DNA from: Citrus sinensis
Lineage: Eukaryota > Streptophyta > Magnoliopsida > Sapindales > Rutaceae
Length of the DNA: 64,000 nt
Assembly: GCF_022201045.2 (NCBI RefSeq)
Contig: NC_068564.1
Span: forward strand, 29,479,001-29,543,000
Direction: 5' to 3'
This document shows positions 33,183 through 47,200 of this stretch, one piece after another. The position numbers and the translations under genes are program-made. The notes under the pieces were generated by a model. The model was given only the letters and a program-made list of their open reading frames with translations. It was not told where the DNA came from and made no database searches. Position 1 is the stretch's first letter. Each line of letters starts with the position of its first letter.

Positions 33183-36100
33183 ATGTCAAGTAACAGCAAC
33201 AGAATAGAGACATACGAGGACTTTGTGAAAGTTCACGGTGTACTCTTGGCAGCTTCGGGGCTACCGCAGTCGCTGCACCGCCAGCTCTTCCAAAAGCTCA
33301 CCACGGAAACTTTCGATGCCGGCTGTTACTTTAAAATCGAGGTTTGTGAGGACGGTCGCCAGAGAAGACTCGTGCTGGACTCTCAATCCATGCCTAAAGA
33401 ATCAAACGTTTTCCTCGTCGACCATGCCTGGACTTTCCGTCTCTCCGATGCTTTTAGTCAGGTCCTTGCCATGCTTTCTCCAGAACGCTAATGTTATTCT
33501 TGTATTTGCATTTTCAAAAGAGTAAAAAAAAAATGAATGAAAATGAATTTGGATTGCTTTATGAGGAGAACTGATAGCTATAAATAAAAATGAATTTGAA
33601 AATAGCGTTAATTTTGAGTTGTGTTTTGCATTCTTAAGAGAACAGAGTGATGATGGAACATGGTTCGGAGTTTTGATACAAGGACGTGTACTGACGGTTG
33701 GCAATTTCTGAGTGATTGCAGCTACAGGAGGTGCCGGGGCTGGCTCAGAGAATGGCTTCTTTGATGTGTGTAGATACTGATCTTGATACAGATAGTGAAG
33801 AAGTGGACGCCGTAAATGGAGTTTTGCATGAGAATGGCACCAAATCAAATGTTGAGGACATACTGGAGAGTGAGATTTGTAATGCAATCAAAAAGGGTGA
33901 TGGCACTGTTAAGTGGTTGGAGCTTGAGGATGCTGACATTCATGATGATATGCTTCTGTCTCTCAATTTGTCTTGTAAATTTCCGGTTCGTTACTTTAGA
34001 TAATCTTATATGTATATTTTCATAATATAGCATGAGGCATGTTTTTCTGTTGACACCAATTATTTTGGTTATCCATATTGATGTTTTTTACCCGTAGTTT
34101 AGGTCTTGGACTGGTGTTTTAATCATTGTTTATGCTGTAATGCTCTCTATTCTTCATGCTCCTTGTTGCATTAGGATTTACAAGCACTTAGCCTCTGTGG
34201 AAACAAGCTCGAGACGGTCGAAATTATCGTACAGGAAGTCACCAAATTAAAAAATCTAAGGGCGTTGTGGCTGAATAATAATCCAGTTCTGAAAAAATGG
34301 TACGACAGCTGATAAATTAATGATTGCCACGATCGTTTAAAGTTAATGCTAGTGGTTCTGTCAGGAGGTGACTGAATTACCTTTTTTTTCAGTGATCATC
34401 GTATGGAAGATGCAATTTTACAAGGATGTCCTAAACTGGAAATCTACAACTCAAATTTCACCATTAATTTTGGTGAGTGGGCTTTGGGATTTTGTGGAGA
34501 AGTTTATGACAAGGATTATCCAAATAGTCTTTGTCTGAGAGACCGTCCCTTGCAAAGTGTGACCTCACTTGACTTTTCAAATAGATGTATTCACAATCTG
34601 GTCAATAAGGTGTCAACATCTTTACTGTACTCTTTTCTTTTTCCTTTTTTTTTCCCTTCTCTTCTTTTGTTAATTAGTTACTTTTCCCTCATTAATTGTA
34701 ATCCATACAAACTAAGTATTTCCATATTCAGGAATCATTCTTTGTTAAGAAATTACGGTCAAGATAGTTAGCACACTATGAACTTTGTTCAAAGTTTGTG
34801 CTTGTTCTTTCAAGCAATTTGTCCTTTGAGGAGTTCATTTTTCATGATTCATTGTTTTTCTCCCTCCACACAGGCATTTTCACCTGCTGAGATGCCAACT
34901 CTTTCACATTTGAATATTCGGGGAAATCCACTAGAGCAGAATTCAGTTCGTGAACTGTTGGAAGTCTTGAAGGGATTTCCCTGCCTGCAATCTTTGGGGG
35001 TATTTTTCTTTCTAGAAATAGCACTTTAGTTTTCCGGCAGGACACTGATGAAGGTAGAACAATTATTTGTAGGATATTTCAGATCTTCACCTTTTTTTGT
35101 AGGTCGATATACCTGGCCCTCTTGGAGAAAGTGCCATTGAGATTCTTGAATCTCTTCCCACTCTTTGTACATTGAATGGTGTCACTGCTTCTAAAATTTT
35201 GGAAGAGGGGAAACATGTGATTGATTCAATGCTTCAACCGCGCCTCCCTGAATGGAGTGCTGATCAACCTCTTGCTGATCGTGTTCTTAGTGCGATGTGG
35301 TTGTATTTGATGACATATAGGCTTGCCAATGAGGAGAAGATAGATGAAACATCTGTATGGTATGTTCTTTTCTCTTGATCTTGCAGTTTGCTTCATATCT
35401 TTTATCTTAAATACTCTTCTTATTGGCTACAAACACATTTAGATTGGTGCTTTGCCTGGTATAATTTGATCTCATAAGTCAATTGGGAGGGAAAGGTTTT
35501 TGGAGAAAATATTTAAAACAGATTTGATTAGCTACAGCAAATTTGAGCTGTCCATCATTTTTGTTTAATTGATGCTTGTAAATATGATGTTACTTTATCT
35601 ATAAAGTTGGGAGGGAAGTATTTCCAAGTAAGTACGTTGAAAATTTTCCTTTTGGCTAATGCCTTCTGAAGGTATGTGGGCAGTTGTGGGTGAAGTTTGT
35701 GGGATGAGGAGAAATAGAAGTCCTCTAAATGCATCGAGGATAAGAACTCTTAGGTGAGGGTTGATGTTATATGACAGTAGAACATGCTTTTATAGAGTTA
35801 TAAAGTGGAGATCATATAAAAAGTAATAAGAATATATTCTTTAAAGAAGATCAAAACCCGTGGATTCTACTAACATTGAAAAATCTGAATTTTAAGAAGT
35901 CTCGACGACCATGACATGCTAAAGATATGTCTGATGGAGGTTTTATTACGTATAAACTAATTCCTAAAAGGTGAGTTGCGAATTTAGTTGGCATACCAAA
36001 AGTATTATAAAAAAAACTGGCACTCTTGACTTTAATGATCTGTTATTCTTGGTAATTTCATAAAAGCTACTTGGATGAAAAATGTTGTTAGTGATATACT

Positions 36101-39100
36101 TGAACGTGATTGGATTGTTGTACTCATTTATGCCTTAAAGGTTGGGTTAAGGCTTTTCTGTTCTCTTGGAAAAAAATTTGAGACTTAAAGGCAGGTCTAA
36201 GGCTTCTGTCTTATGGGATTGCACAGTTATGGCTATATTTTGGGTCCTATGGATTGAAAGAAACTTAAGAATTTTTTAGAGCAAAGTGATGGAGGATAAC
36301 ATGTATCTTTGGGAGAGAGTTAAATTCTGGGCTTCTCTATGGGCTTGTATCTCTCTGGAGTTTAAAGATTTGTCTTTCTTTTTTCTTTGATTAAATTGGG
36401 AAGCAGTTATGGTGTAATTTCATTAGTTAGAACTTTTAATCTTTTAGGATTTACAGTTTTTGGGCTTGGGGTTTTTTGTCTTCTGCTTATATGCGCTTCT
36501 TTTCCCTCCTCTATGTACATTTCCTAATCTAATATACTTATTTTGTTTCTCAGCCAAAAAAAAAAAGCTTATGGCTTTAGTGCAATTATGTCCCTGGCTG
36601 TTGGATTTGTGACAAATATATAGAACAAAAATATACCATTCAGAGCTTCCAAGCTTCTTTATGAGTTAAAATTTAGTCTTTTATTTCTCATACATGCCCA
36701 ACAACGAGTGTGTTAGCATCTCCCGTTTTGATTACCATGTTGCATCATTTCATCTTGTAGCAACAACATAACATGGTACTGATATTGTGGAAGTTGAGGT
36801 TATGCCTTATCAGTATATTAAAGAACTACCTGTCCTTTAATTTTATTTCATTGGGTGTGTGGTCAGTCTCACAATTATCCCTGCCTTTGTCAACTGTAAA
36901 TGAAAGTCGTGGCATTTTTTTTAAATGTTAGTATTACATAGTGATAATTAAACCCTTCCTCACTCATGTAACCGGTGTTCGAACCCATACGTTTTGTTTC
37001 ACCTCAAGAGATTTTACCAACTGAACTGGCTGACAACTACAATCAAAGCTATGACATGAATGATCATTTCTTTGGGGTTTTCTGCAGGTATGTTATGGAT
37101 GAATTAGGTTCAGCTGTGCGGCATAGTGATGAGCCAAATTTCAGGGTAGCTCCTTTCCTCTTCATGCCGGAAGGGAAATTATCATCAGCTGTGAGGTTCG
37201 ATATTTACCTTTTAGCTTTAGCACTTTTTTTAGTCTTTCATTGTACCCTGTTTCTGTTGTTGATATTGATATCTAAAGTGTAGTTATAATAGAGTTCGGA
37301 TATGTTCCTTTGGATTAGAACAATTATATAACTACTTTTTGCAAAAACATATTTTTTTATGTTCTTATTTGTTAATATTTACTTATTGAAAAACATATTC
37401 CCTGTGTTCTTCCTATGAAACATAAATTACAATTCTTGTGAAAGCAATAACATGAATAAATTTTCTCTTTCAGCTTTTCTATATTATGGCCAATACAGAA
37501 TGTTTACAAACGTGATGAGTGTACTCGTGATTTCTTATATGGTATTGGGGAGGACAAACAACGATCTGCCAGACTTACAGCTTGGTTTCATACTCCACAG
37601 AGTTATTTTATCAATGTATTATCCCTATTACTAGCCCCACAGATATTTCCTACTTGAAATATATTTTACTTCTAGTTTGGTATTAATTTTCATTGAATCT
37701 TGCAGGAGTATAAGAAACACTGCCAGAAATTGCAATTCAAAAGTTTGAGCTACACACCTACCAAGTCTTCTAACACTGAAAGTCTGCATCGTAGTGACGG
37801 ATGTGCTTTACGTGTTTTCACTGACATACCTTATGTGGAAGAATTTTTGACTCGTACTGAATTTGTAATCAGTAAGTATAGTGATTCATTGATTTAAGGG
37901 TTTCTATTTTCTGTTCGACTAGTTTAATCTATATGTCTCCTGTTTTTGGCTTGGAGACAGTATACACCCTATGTAGCCTCCACAGTTTTTAATGTTTCAG
38001 TTGCTAGATTTGTGATTATAATTGGGTTTACTTCTAGATTGACTTGTGCTTCTTGCTTAGATTTTACTTTCTGGTCGGGGCTATGATTCGCTGGAAAAAG
38101 TTGCTGAGATTTTTATCTTGATGTCATTAATTTTACACTATATACACCCTATGCCTTTGCACTTCTGATATTTCCTTTCTTCTTCCGCTTACAGCAACTG
38201 AGCCGAAGGATGCTGATATTATATGGACAAGTTTGCAGGTGGATGAGGACATGAAAACGGCTACTGGAATAACCGATCAGCAATATGTAAACCAATTTCC
38301 TTTTGAGTCTTGCCTTGTAATGAAACATCATTTGGCAGAGACTGTTCAGAAGGTTAGAAAAATAAACTAATTTATCATTTCACAAAGAGCATATTACAAG
38401 GACTGAACTGTTATCTGTTAAAAAGTTAAAATAAGTACTTCTCTTGTTAATATTTATTATATATATCAACTTAGCAGAGTAACATGCTTAATATACCAAG
38501 ACTGAGGGGCGGCGGGGGGGTGGGGGGTGGGGAAGACTTGCAATTGATTCTGCCAGATGTCATTAATTCTAATTTTCTCCTTCCAACAGGCACATGGTTC
38601 TCCTGAATGGTTTCAGCCTACTTACAATCTTGAAATGCATCTACCTCAACTTATTGGTGACTATTACGTACGGAAAAGAGATGGGCTTAATAATTTATGG
38701 ATATTAAAACCTTGGAACATGGCTAGGACTATTGATACCTCTGTGACTGATGATTTATCTGCTATTATCCGTCTCATGGAAACTGGTCCAAAAATATGCC
38801 AGAAATATATTGAGTTCCCTGCTTTGTTCCAAGGAAGGAAGTTTGATCTTCGTTACATAGTACTGGTTCGCAGTATGGACCCTTTAGAAATATTCCTTTC
38901 AGATGTTTTCTGGGTATGCTAATTCCTCTTTAAGATTCTATAAAATGATAGAATGATGTGATTACTATTTCCTTACTATTCTCGTGTTCATAATTTAGGA
39001 ATGCTTTCTGCTAATTTAGATGCACATATTAGCTTTTTGTTTTTCCTTGCTATATTTTCAGGTTAGACTGGCAAACAATCCATATTCTTTAGACAAGCAC

Positions 39101-40034
39101 AGTTTCTTTGAGTACGAGACACACTTTACAGTTATGGTATGTTTAAGCATCACTTTTATGCACAATGACTGTTTTTAATCTCTGGGCGGTTATGCATGTA
39201 CAATGGCCCTCTGTTTGATGAACGCTGATTTTGCTGAAGAAAATCTGATATTTATTGGAAATTACTTGTTTTACCTGGATTATATTTCAACACTTCTATG
39301 GAGCCTTTAAATTTAGTCCTTTCAAAAACTTCCTGTGGTTTTCAGAATTATGGTCGGAGATTCAATCACATGAACACACCGGATTTTGTAAGGGGGTTCG
39401 AAGCGGAACACCAAGGTATTTGGACTTTCCTAACTAGTGTAATACTGATTGCCAATCAATGTAGAAAGTTGGTGATCACAAAGTAATAGTATATTGTTAA
39501 CATACTTGAATTTATGTGCTATGTTGATATCTATGTTTGTTTCAGTTAAATGGTTAGAAATTCATCAGAGAGTCAAAAATACTATCCGATCTGTCTTCAA
39601 GGCAGCCGCTGTTGCACATCCAGAGATGCACAGTTCAAAATCTAGGGCCATGTATGGTGTGGATATAATGCTTGATAGCTCTTTTCAGCCCAAGTTACTG
39701 GAGGTTTGTAACGTTAGCTAACATTTCCCTTTTTTGGCATAAATGATTGGAATGCAGTTTGAACTAAGACCTCTATTATCTAAATTTCATAATTTTTGAT
39801 TTACTGTGTTCGTTTGCCAAAAAATTAAGCAAACAAAAGATTCGTCTTTCCTCAATGAAAATAGTACGTATGTTGTGTTTCGTGTAGGTTACTTACTGTC
39901 CAGACTGTACAAGAGCGTGCAAGTATGATACAGAAGCTTTAGTCACAGGGGAAGTAGTCAAAGGTGCTGATTTCTTCAATTATGTCTTTGGTTGTCTCTT
40001 TCTAAACAAAACCGCACATGTAACCCCATTGTAA
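33183..40034 (+). CDS. TTLL12: Tubulin-tyrosine-ligase-like protein 12 (TTLL12) homologue, 871 aa
   Basis: Fifteen exons: 33183..33461, 33722..33985, 34175..34299, 34393..34609, 34874..34999, 35103..35359, 37088..37195, 37474..37615, 37706..37871, 38195..38352, 38590..38913, 39062..39136, 39346..39415, 39546..39703, 39888..40034. They sum to 2,616 bp and all junctions keep frame. Residues about 165-340 hold leucine-rich repeats (LQALSLCGNKLE, LRALWLNNNPVL, LSHLNIRGNPLEQN). The C-terminal TTL fold includes NLWILKPWNMART (ATP-contact region, near 649-661), QKYIEFPALFQGRKFDLRYI, YGVDIMLD and Cys pairs CPDC/ACKYD. Animal TTLL12 is an atypical member that may lack glutamylase or tyrosinase activity, so a scaffold or cytoskeletal role is as likely as catalysis. 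Intron 6 (1.7 kb) contains LINE debris and intron 10 a G-quadruplex motif. Confidence 0.93.
35940..36566 (+). pseudogene. LINE fossil in TTLL12 intron 6
   Basis: From about 36205 the + strand reads SVLWDCTVMAIFWVLWIERN, LRIF, a stop, then VMEDNMYLWERVKFWASLWA. This is the end of a plant LINE reverse transcriptase (W..WKERN.RIF ... W..V...A..W). A run of 11 A (36556..36566) closes it like a LINE tail. Upstream YKLIPKRVANLVG at about 35950 may be a decayed RT piece. It lies in the same sense as the host gene and wholly within the intron. Confidence 0.7.
38506..38532 (+). other. Potential G-quadruplex in TTLL12 intron 10
   Basis: GGGGCGGCGGGGGGGTGGGG followed by GGTGGGG gives at least four runs of three or more G with short loops. 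It is on the sense strand, 57 bases before the exon-11 acceptor. Confidence 0.7.
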
Positions 40035-40824
40035 TGCAGCTATATTCATTTGTACCAAGTGTCATGATAGATTGTGAGTGTGTCATTCTTCTCCTTAATT
40101 CCTTATCAAAATTTTGTCATGAAAAGATTTTCCCTGATGGATTACAGAGTTTGTCCACTGTGCAAGGTCTTACCATTTCCTTTCGAAGTGATCCTATACT
40201 CTGCTATAGTGGCAGAGTCCATGACTGAAGTTGCTAATTCGTCCATGTTTTTTGTTTGGTTTGCTGCCTAATATTAGTCAGGACTGGGATAATGTCGGAC
40301 TTGGGTGTATGATTCCTGGCATTTTCAGATTTGAAGTTTATAAGCAAATCTTAGCCAATGAACTTATGAATCTTTACATCGGTTGCCCTGGCTGTAACTG
40401 GAATGTTGGGAAAATCTTTACCTGTAATTGAATTGACCCTTTTTTTTTCTTTTTTTTTTCTGGGTGGGGGGGATGATTGGGTTAATTTTTTAAGACACAT
40501 TATTATTTTGACAAAACCCAATTGTTCCCAACTTTTTGCTGGGCATCTTCTGTCCGTTACTCGTCGCCATTAAATTTAGTTAGTTTAAACGAGTCCATTA
40601 AATTTAACGCCGGTGACGGTGGCTGATTTTTTGTTTTTCTAATAGTGGCTACACAGCTCAGCTCTCATTAATGACATGAAGCATTGGTTGTGGGGCGATT
40701 GAATCTCAACAATAAACGAACCTTAATCTTCATTTAATTAAAGAGGAGGAAAAACAAAAATTTGTCACCTGTTAACCAAGAGTATTTTAGTTAAATTTTA
40801 AATGAGAAAACAGCTGTCAACAAA
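40035..40824 (+). other. TTLL12 3' UTR and intergenic region before the tRNA
   Basis: About 400 bases after the TTLL12 stop are probably its 3' UTR. Then follow a T-rich run with GGGTGGGGGGG (about 40462..40471) and AT-rich spacer. No gene is seen. Confidence 0.45.
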
Positions 40825-40895
40825 GCACCAGTGGTCTAGTGGTAGAATAGTACCCTGCCACGGTACAGACCCGGGTTCGATTCCCGGCTGGTGCA
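40825..40895 (+). tRNA. tRNA-Gly (GCC)
   Basis: A 71-nt cloverleaf. The acceptor stem GCACCAG pairs with CTGGTGC, leaving A73. The anticodon loop CTGCCAC carries GCC at 40857..40859, which reads GGC/GGU glycine codons. The T arm is CCGGGTTCGATTCCCGG. The internal promoters are the A box (TGGTCTAGTGG) and B box (GGTTCGATTCC). There is no intron. A TTTT at about 40900 can terminate RNA polymerase III. Confidence 0.97.
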
Positions 40896-41246
40896 TTTCA
40901 TTTTGCCATTTTCATCCCCACTGCGGAAATCATGCTCTGTCGATTTTGGGAAGAAAAAAGTAATGCTTCCAATCAAAGACTGAATCGGCGAAGAAAACTT
41001 TTAACCAAATCAGAAACGTTAAGCTGAAATTACTATAAATTTAATACCCATCAAAGAAAAAAGAAACTGTGTTTATGTACATTGAACCATATACCTAGGG
41101 CTGGTTGAAAAGTGTGTGTCTACTCCCATAATGGAGGGATGTCCAACCTACCTTTCTTCACAAGAATCACAACACATAAAAGAATGGCTTCACAGGAAAA
41201 TTACAAAGTAAATATCAATCTACACATTTCTTTTGAAAAGGAACAA
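40896..41246 (-). other. Spacer and 3' UTR of the FIP1-like gene
   Basis: The right-hand part is expected to be 3' UTR of the minus-strand gene ending at 41247. The rest is spacer after the tRNA. Confidence 0.4.
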
Positions 41247-44200
41247 TTACGCTGTGTCATGCTCATTTGATTCTGCTGGTCCATGTTGATTTCTTCTTGT
41301 CGAAATTTTCTTTTGCAATTCAATATTTGACATCCGCTCAACCTCCAATGCTCGCTCAAGCTTTTTAACAAGTTTTGCTTCAGTTAGAACAACAGATACA
41401 ATTTTTACAGCACGTAAATAAGCACCAGAGTGTGTGAATGTAGAATTAGATTTGTGTTTTTTTTTTGGGGGGAGGGGGGTGGGTGGGGTTTGCAAGCGGG
41501 GAGAGGGAAAAAGAGGAAAAAAAAAACATTCGCGGAGAGTAAACATAATCCATAAGATGGTTGGTACCTTTGCTGCTCGGGTACTCCATTCTCCTAAAAT
41601 TGCTCTAAGCCTTTCATTCTCCTCCACATACTGTTTTAATAGTTTTATTTGTTAAAAAAAATAAAAGTAAATACATGGATGTGACAATCCCATAACAAAA
41701 GTTCTTCAAGAGATACATTCATGGCATAAACCACATCATGAAATTTCCAAGTCTTACTACAACCAAACAAATACAATGCTAATTTTCTGCAAGAGTAAGA
41801 CACCAGTTTCTGTCCTTCAGGAAATTGACAATTTCCTAGCATATTAGTAAAAGGGGGCAGTTTATATTCAGATTTAGCAGTTAACTGGCTTAGCTAAAGA
41901 GAAATATTAAGAGATTTACATTGAAAACTACCCAATTATATTTAAACGTTGGCACTGAGATTTGTAAAGAAGGAAGGGTCCATGCAATGATTAACGATAA
42001 GTTGGTAGAGAGTTGCTTTTATCTTATCTCACAAGAACAAGATAGAAAAGACTATGCAGTATGTAGTATGTAGTTACCAAACAGAAAGGTTGATTAAACT
42101 TTTTTTGGCATTTAAATCTTCTATCCGGTGATCAAGTTTTTTACTTTTTAAATACTGCCCTCATGCTCTAGTACCCTCTCTCTTGGAAGTATTTCCATTT
42201 TAGTACAATAACACGTGACTAAGATTTCGTGAAAAAGTACATAATATCATAAATTGGCATATGTCACAGAAATATACTACTAGAAAATACCTGATTGTTG
42301 GTATTGCGAACTCGCAGGACCTCTGCTTCCCTCTCAGCTACAAAAGACCGAGCAAGCCTCAATTCAGATTGCAGTTGATTCATCTGCAACAGATATAATC
42401 TCAGCATCTATTAAAGTCTAATTCTCCAGAACAACTGTTGAGATTCAATCATTTCCTGGGAATATACTGATGGAGTGTATCACTAGTAATCACCATCAAA
42501 AGAATATCATAACCTGTTCAACATCTGTGTAACTTGGTCAGGAAGATATATGTCAGAAGCCCACTGGTTGACTTCATGAAAGTGAGAGTGCATGAAAATT
42601 CTCTGAACATTTGGACTCATCCGTATAAATTTTACTTTACCACACAGAAAAACTTTTGTGTTTCTACTTCCTTCCCAAAGACTTTCTCAAGTCTCCCTTA
42701 TATTAGTGCAACACTGTGCTGGTATTGTGTCAAATGATTTTCGCTAGAAAATTTGATCACATCCAACAGATCCCCAGTGCTCAGCAATCTTACAGATATA
42801 CCCACTAAGCCACTAATTATAAAGCATAAGCACTCAATATGCCTAAGCATAACCTAGAGAGAGCTGTGAACAAGGAGTATATGTGAAACCCAGAAAGAGC
42901 AGCCTGGAATTTTAAGGCATGTTTAAGAATGACCAGTATAAGACATTGCAAATGTTGATGGTCAGAAAAGCATCTCTTTCATTGACAATGAACAACATAA
43001 ACTTATATGCATTTCTATTCTGTTATTATAAGCCACTGGGCAATCCCATGTAATATAGTAAGTTAAGAATTACCTCTGCAGAAAGTGTCCGTAATTCTTG
43101 ATCACGAGCTGCTAAAAGATGTGCGAGATCAACCTGAAAAAAGAGCAACCTGTAACCAACTTATTCTGATCATTTGATGCCTAATTATTCCACTATTATA
43201 AAACAAAAGCTGCATCGATTGAAGGCTCAATTCAAAATGATTTAATAAACAAGAGATAGTTGTCATCCATAGACTTCAGAACCAAGGAACAAAGCCACTT
43301 GTTTAAACGAATTTAAAAAAAATATATTTTTGAGTTTAATATGATATATAAAGTAGCTGGCACTTTCATAAAATAAATCACCCTGGGGATGGCCATGGGC
43401 AAAAGCACATCCAGCACTTGACTCACATGGCAACATAATCATGAATCTATGGCATGGTATGCAAAACAACAGTATGCATTGGAATATTTGTGTTAATAAT
43501 ATTCCCTCTCTCTCTCTCCCACTCTCAATCTCTATACCCGCCCAAACACATATGATCATGTGTTAGGTTGGATTGTGGAACCATAAAAAGTGAAAAAGAA
43601 AAAAAATTCATACAAAATTTGTGAACACACTCAAAACATTGAACATGTACTAGACAAATGAAGGTGCCTTTCTCCTATACATCCATGAGTGTTTGGTACA
43701 TACGACAAGTCCTCAAGTATTCGAATGCCAAACTTTTTAATATGAACTCCACCAGCAAGTTTTCTTGCACATAAATTACCACAAATCTCTTTTTAACCTC
43801 AGGAAACTATAATTTTTGTCGTTGTAGCTAGGTTGGATAATAGATAGTTCCAAATTTCTATGACTCATAACAGTTTCATTTATTACAAACATATATCATT
43901 CCAGGGTGGCCTTTGTATCTTTGGCAGGCCAGAGGTATGACCCAGCCTTGGAAAAATGTGCCAAACCAGTCCCACATAATTTAACAAACAAGGCCTGTTT
44001 ATGTACTTATCCTTATCACAGTCATGAAGATTGATGATGCTTGCCCATATGTCTAAATATGGTAAAGCAGACATTCAAATTACTTCCTGCTCTGCACTGT
44101 TTTGCACATAAAACCATATTAATATAGTCTGAGTAAGTATTACCTGAGGTGTACTTCCATCATCGGACTGTTCATATTTGCTCAGGCATTCTTGCAACCT

Positions 44201-47200
44201 AAGAATCTGCAGCAAACATATGTTGTTTGGAATTTGATTATAACCAGAAAACAGTTCATTATGGTTTTTACCAAGAGATGAACTACTTATGCAAATTATA
44301 CCAGCTCATAACACATTGGAATTTGATAAGAAAACAAACTGGCTTTAGTGAAGATCCAATAACATTTGGGTTGTAAAAGCAGAATCATAAATCTTAATCA
44401 CAGTATACCTCCTCGCTTAGAAAATGAAGGTTCTCACGTTGATACTGCAACAAAGCCATTTGCTCATCAGAGAGTCGACCACCATCATGATACCTGTTTG
44501 GACCAAAAAAATTGTCAATGGATCATTATGTATGCACTCCATAAAACTTGACTCATGATGCATATATTCAACTTCCACTATATGTATAGTTTGGTCACCC
44601 ATATGCTGCATTTGATGGAAATCTGCTATATCATCAAAAAGATCTTACCAAGAGGAAAAAGATAATCCGGTGAAGCATACTTGTTAATGCATGATAATGT
44701 TGTTAGCATTTTCTCACGTCCCATAAGGCTACAAAATTTAGTATGTTGGCTTTTAAAGTTTTTGATAGAATACCTTAAACCTTCCAAAGAACTTGATGGT
44801 TGAAGAGGAGAATAAAGTGACTTCATAACATCAGGCTGAGAATTCAATGAATTGTACTGATGTACATAACCTGCAAGCACCGGGAAGTATACAGAAAACA
44901 TTAATGTTCTGCGAAATATAACCCCACCTTTAGAGGCCACTGCACATACTAGATTGTTAGTTATCAAACACGCCAGATAATTTAAAAACTAGATTCCCAA
45001 AACTGATGAATACCAAGGTTCTTGAAAGAAAATTAAGGAAACTACATAAAAGAACATATAGTCAACAGGTCATGGAAGTTCGAAAATTGGTGTTAGCACG
45101 TCTATCCCAAAGAAACAATAACAAAATTTGCACATATAAAGAAATTATACCGACTTAGATTAGATACGTGCTCCTGTCAGATTGGTAAAAGTACAAATCC
45201 AAGTCAAATGGAGTAACTAAATACACAGTCCTATATTATCTGGGAAAACAAAATGGGAATCATTAATTATACACACCCATGATATATCGCATTTGGCTTT
45301 GATATGTTTGCTCAAGAACATCTCAGATTGGAAATCCACCAACCAAGATGGAGGTTACAATTACGAAGTGACAACAAGTATAAACTTTGTGATACCCATT
45401 TTTTTTTTTTTAGACGTTCCAGTCTTGGCTTTGCAAATAATTTAGATGAGACTTTCTGAAAGGGATCAAAATCCTTTGAAATTTGAAAAATAACTATAAA
45501 ATTTGCCTGCTGCTTTGGTCAATAATTTTTTTAGGTACAACGTAATCAATAAATACTCCAAGGAGTGATGGAGGTCATATGCAATTCAACAAATTTAGTA
45601 GGAAGGTCATTTTTCTAGTAATTTGTCTGGTAAAATATGAAAATTATAAGTAGCTTTGGCACCTAGAACAAAGCATCAAACCTCATATAAAATTAACAAC
45701 TCAAATCATCAGCATGTACTGCAGCAACATAACTCTTTCAAACGCTCAAAATAATTAAAACTCACCGATATAGACACTCATAAAGGAAGCAGCACATATT
45801 GCTTCAATTAACATAATAATCCTGCAAATAAAATGCGTACACTAAGATCAAGTGGACCATAAATAGTTTGCAAAGCAACCATGGTATTCTAACATCTACC
45901 CAGGAAAAGGCAAGTCTAAAGCAGCATCTTCAATTTCACTCCCACCCAGCACAATTAATATACACAACAAAGACAAGATGTTGGTACATCTGTGGTAATA
46001 CTCTATTCTGTAGAATAAATATCTTTTAACATTGTCTAAACCAATTTGACCAAGTTGGAGAGAGGGTCTAAATTTGTACAACAACCATAATCCATCTTTA
46101 ATAGAATTTGGAGGAAGCAGAAACAAATATAAACATCAAAGTATCCTTTATGATTTGATAAAAAGGTTGCTCAAACAAAACCATCAAATGCAAACCAGCA
46201 CAAAATCAAGTGAAAAACATGCAGCCTGCAGCTTCCCTATATCAGCAAATTTTCCATTCCTCTACTTTATTATGTCTTAATAGTCTTTATGCATGAATAT
46301 GTAACTCCAGAAATTAGATATAAATTATCTGTACATGTCAATCTACTTCCGATTATATGCACTAAGTTGTATTAACTTGACATTTAAAAAATAATAATAA
46401 TAGTTATAAGATCACTGGTAGATTCCACATAGTTGCCTGATTACACTTTGCTTTTCCCCTTATTCATCACTGTCTGAAGACTTTCTTCTAGAGAAACACA
46501 TAATCATTGTTTACTGATATGAAATAGCACAAGGCAACCTATTTATCAGCTTATGACTCGAATTTCATTCACGGAAGCACTTGTGAGAGCACCTTAGGAG
46601 AGTAGAGATTGAAAGAATACTGATGTGGGGTCTCCAAACGATGACAAGTAGCATTGCCGCAGTTCCTAACATGAGAGCAAACTTTTCAATATAACAACAA
46701 TTCTAATGTTTTAAGATTTTCAAAAATAAGCAACTGACATTTAAAACATTCCCCCTCTGCCACATGGTGAATAAAATCCCTTCCTGCTGTTGCATGGTTG
46801 AATATGTGCAAGATAAACAGATTCCGATGGAGATGAAATAAGAATAGATTAATATGTACATACCATAGGCAGTAATGGCAAATGGTAGGCGAACAATATG
46901 CTTCAACTTCTGGCTGAAGCTATAATAACCCTGCCAAAATATCCATTTCAAAAATTCCAAATGAAAAACTGCTGATTTGACAATTCAACGGCATTAATAA
47001 AAATAACAACATCACTGGACCCTTTTAATCAGATTTCAGTGGCAAGTTCATAAATCCCTTTCCAAAGGACACTATCATCATAAATATAATCTATGCCCTC
47101 AGACCAAGAGGAATTGAATTTCAAGAAGAGCAAAAGTTGTTCTTTTAACAAATAGAGGTCTACATATCCTAGAGAAACCATTTTGTGTGAAACTCTGAAA

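Noticed and set aside
40440-40480. G-rich run after TTLL12 as a G-quadruplex
   Set aside because: There are too few separate G runs, one long run plus GGG, for a confident four-stack motif.
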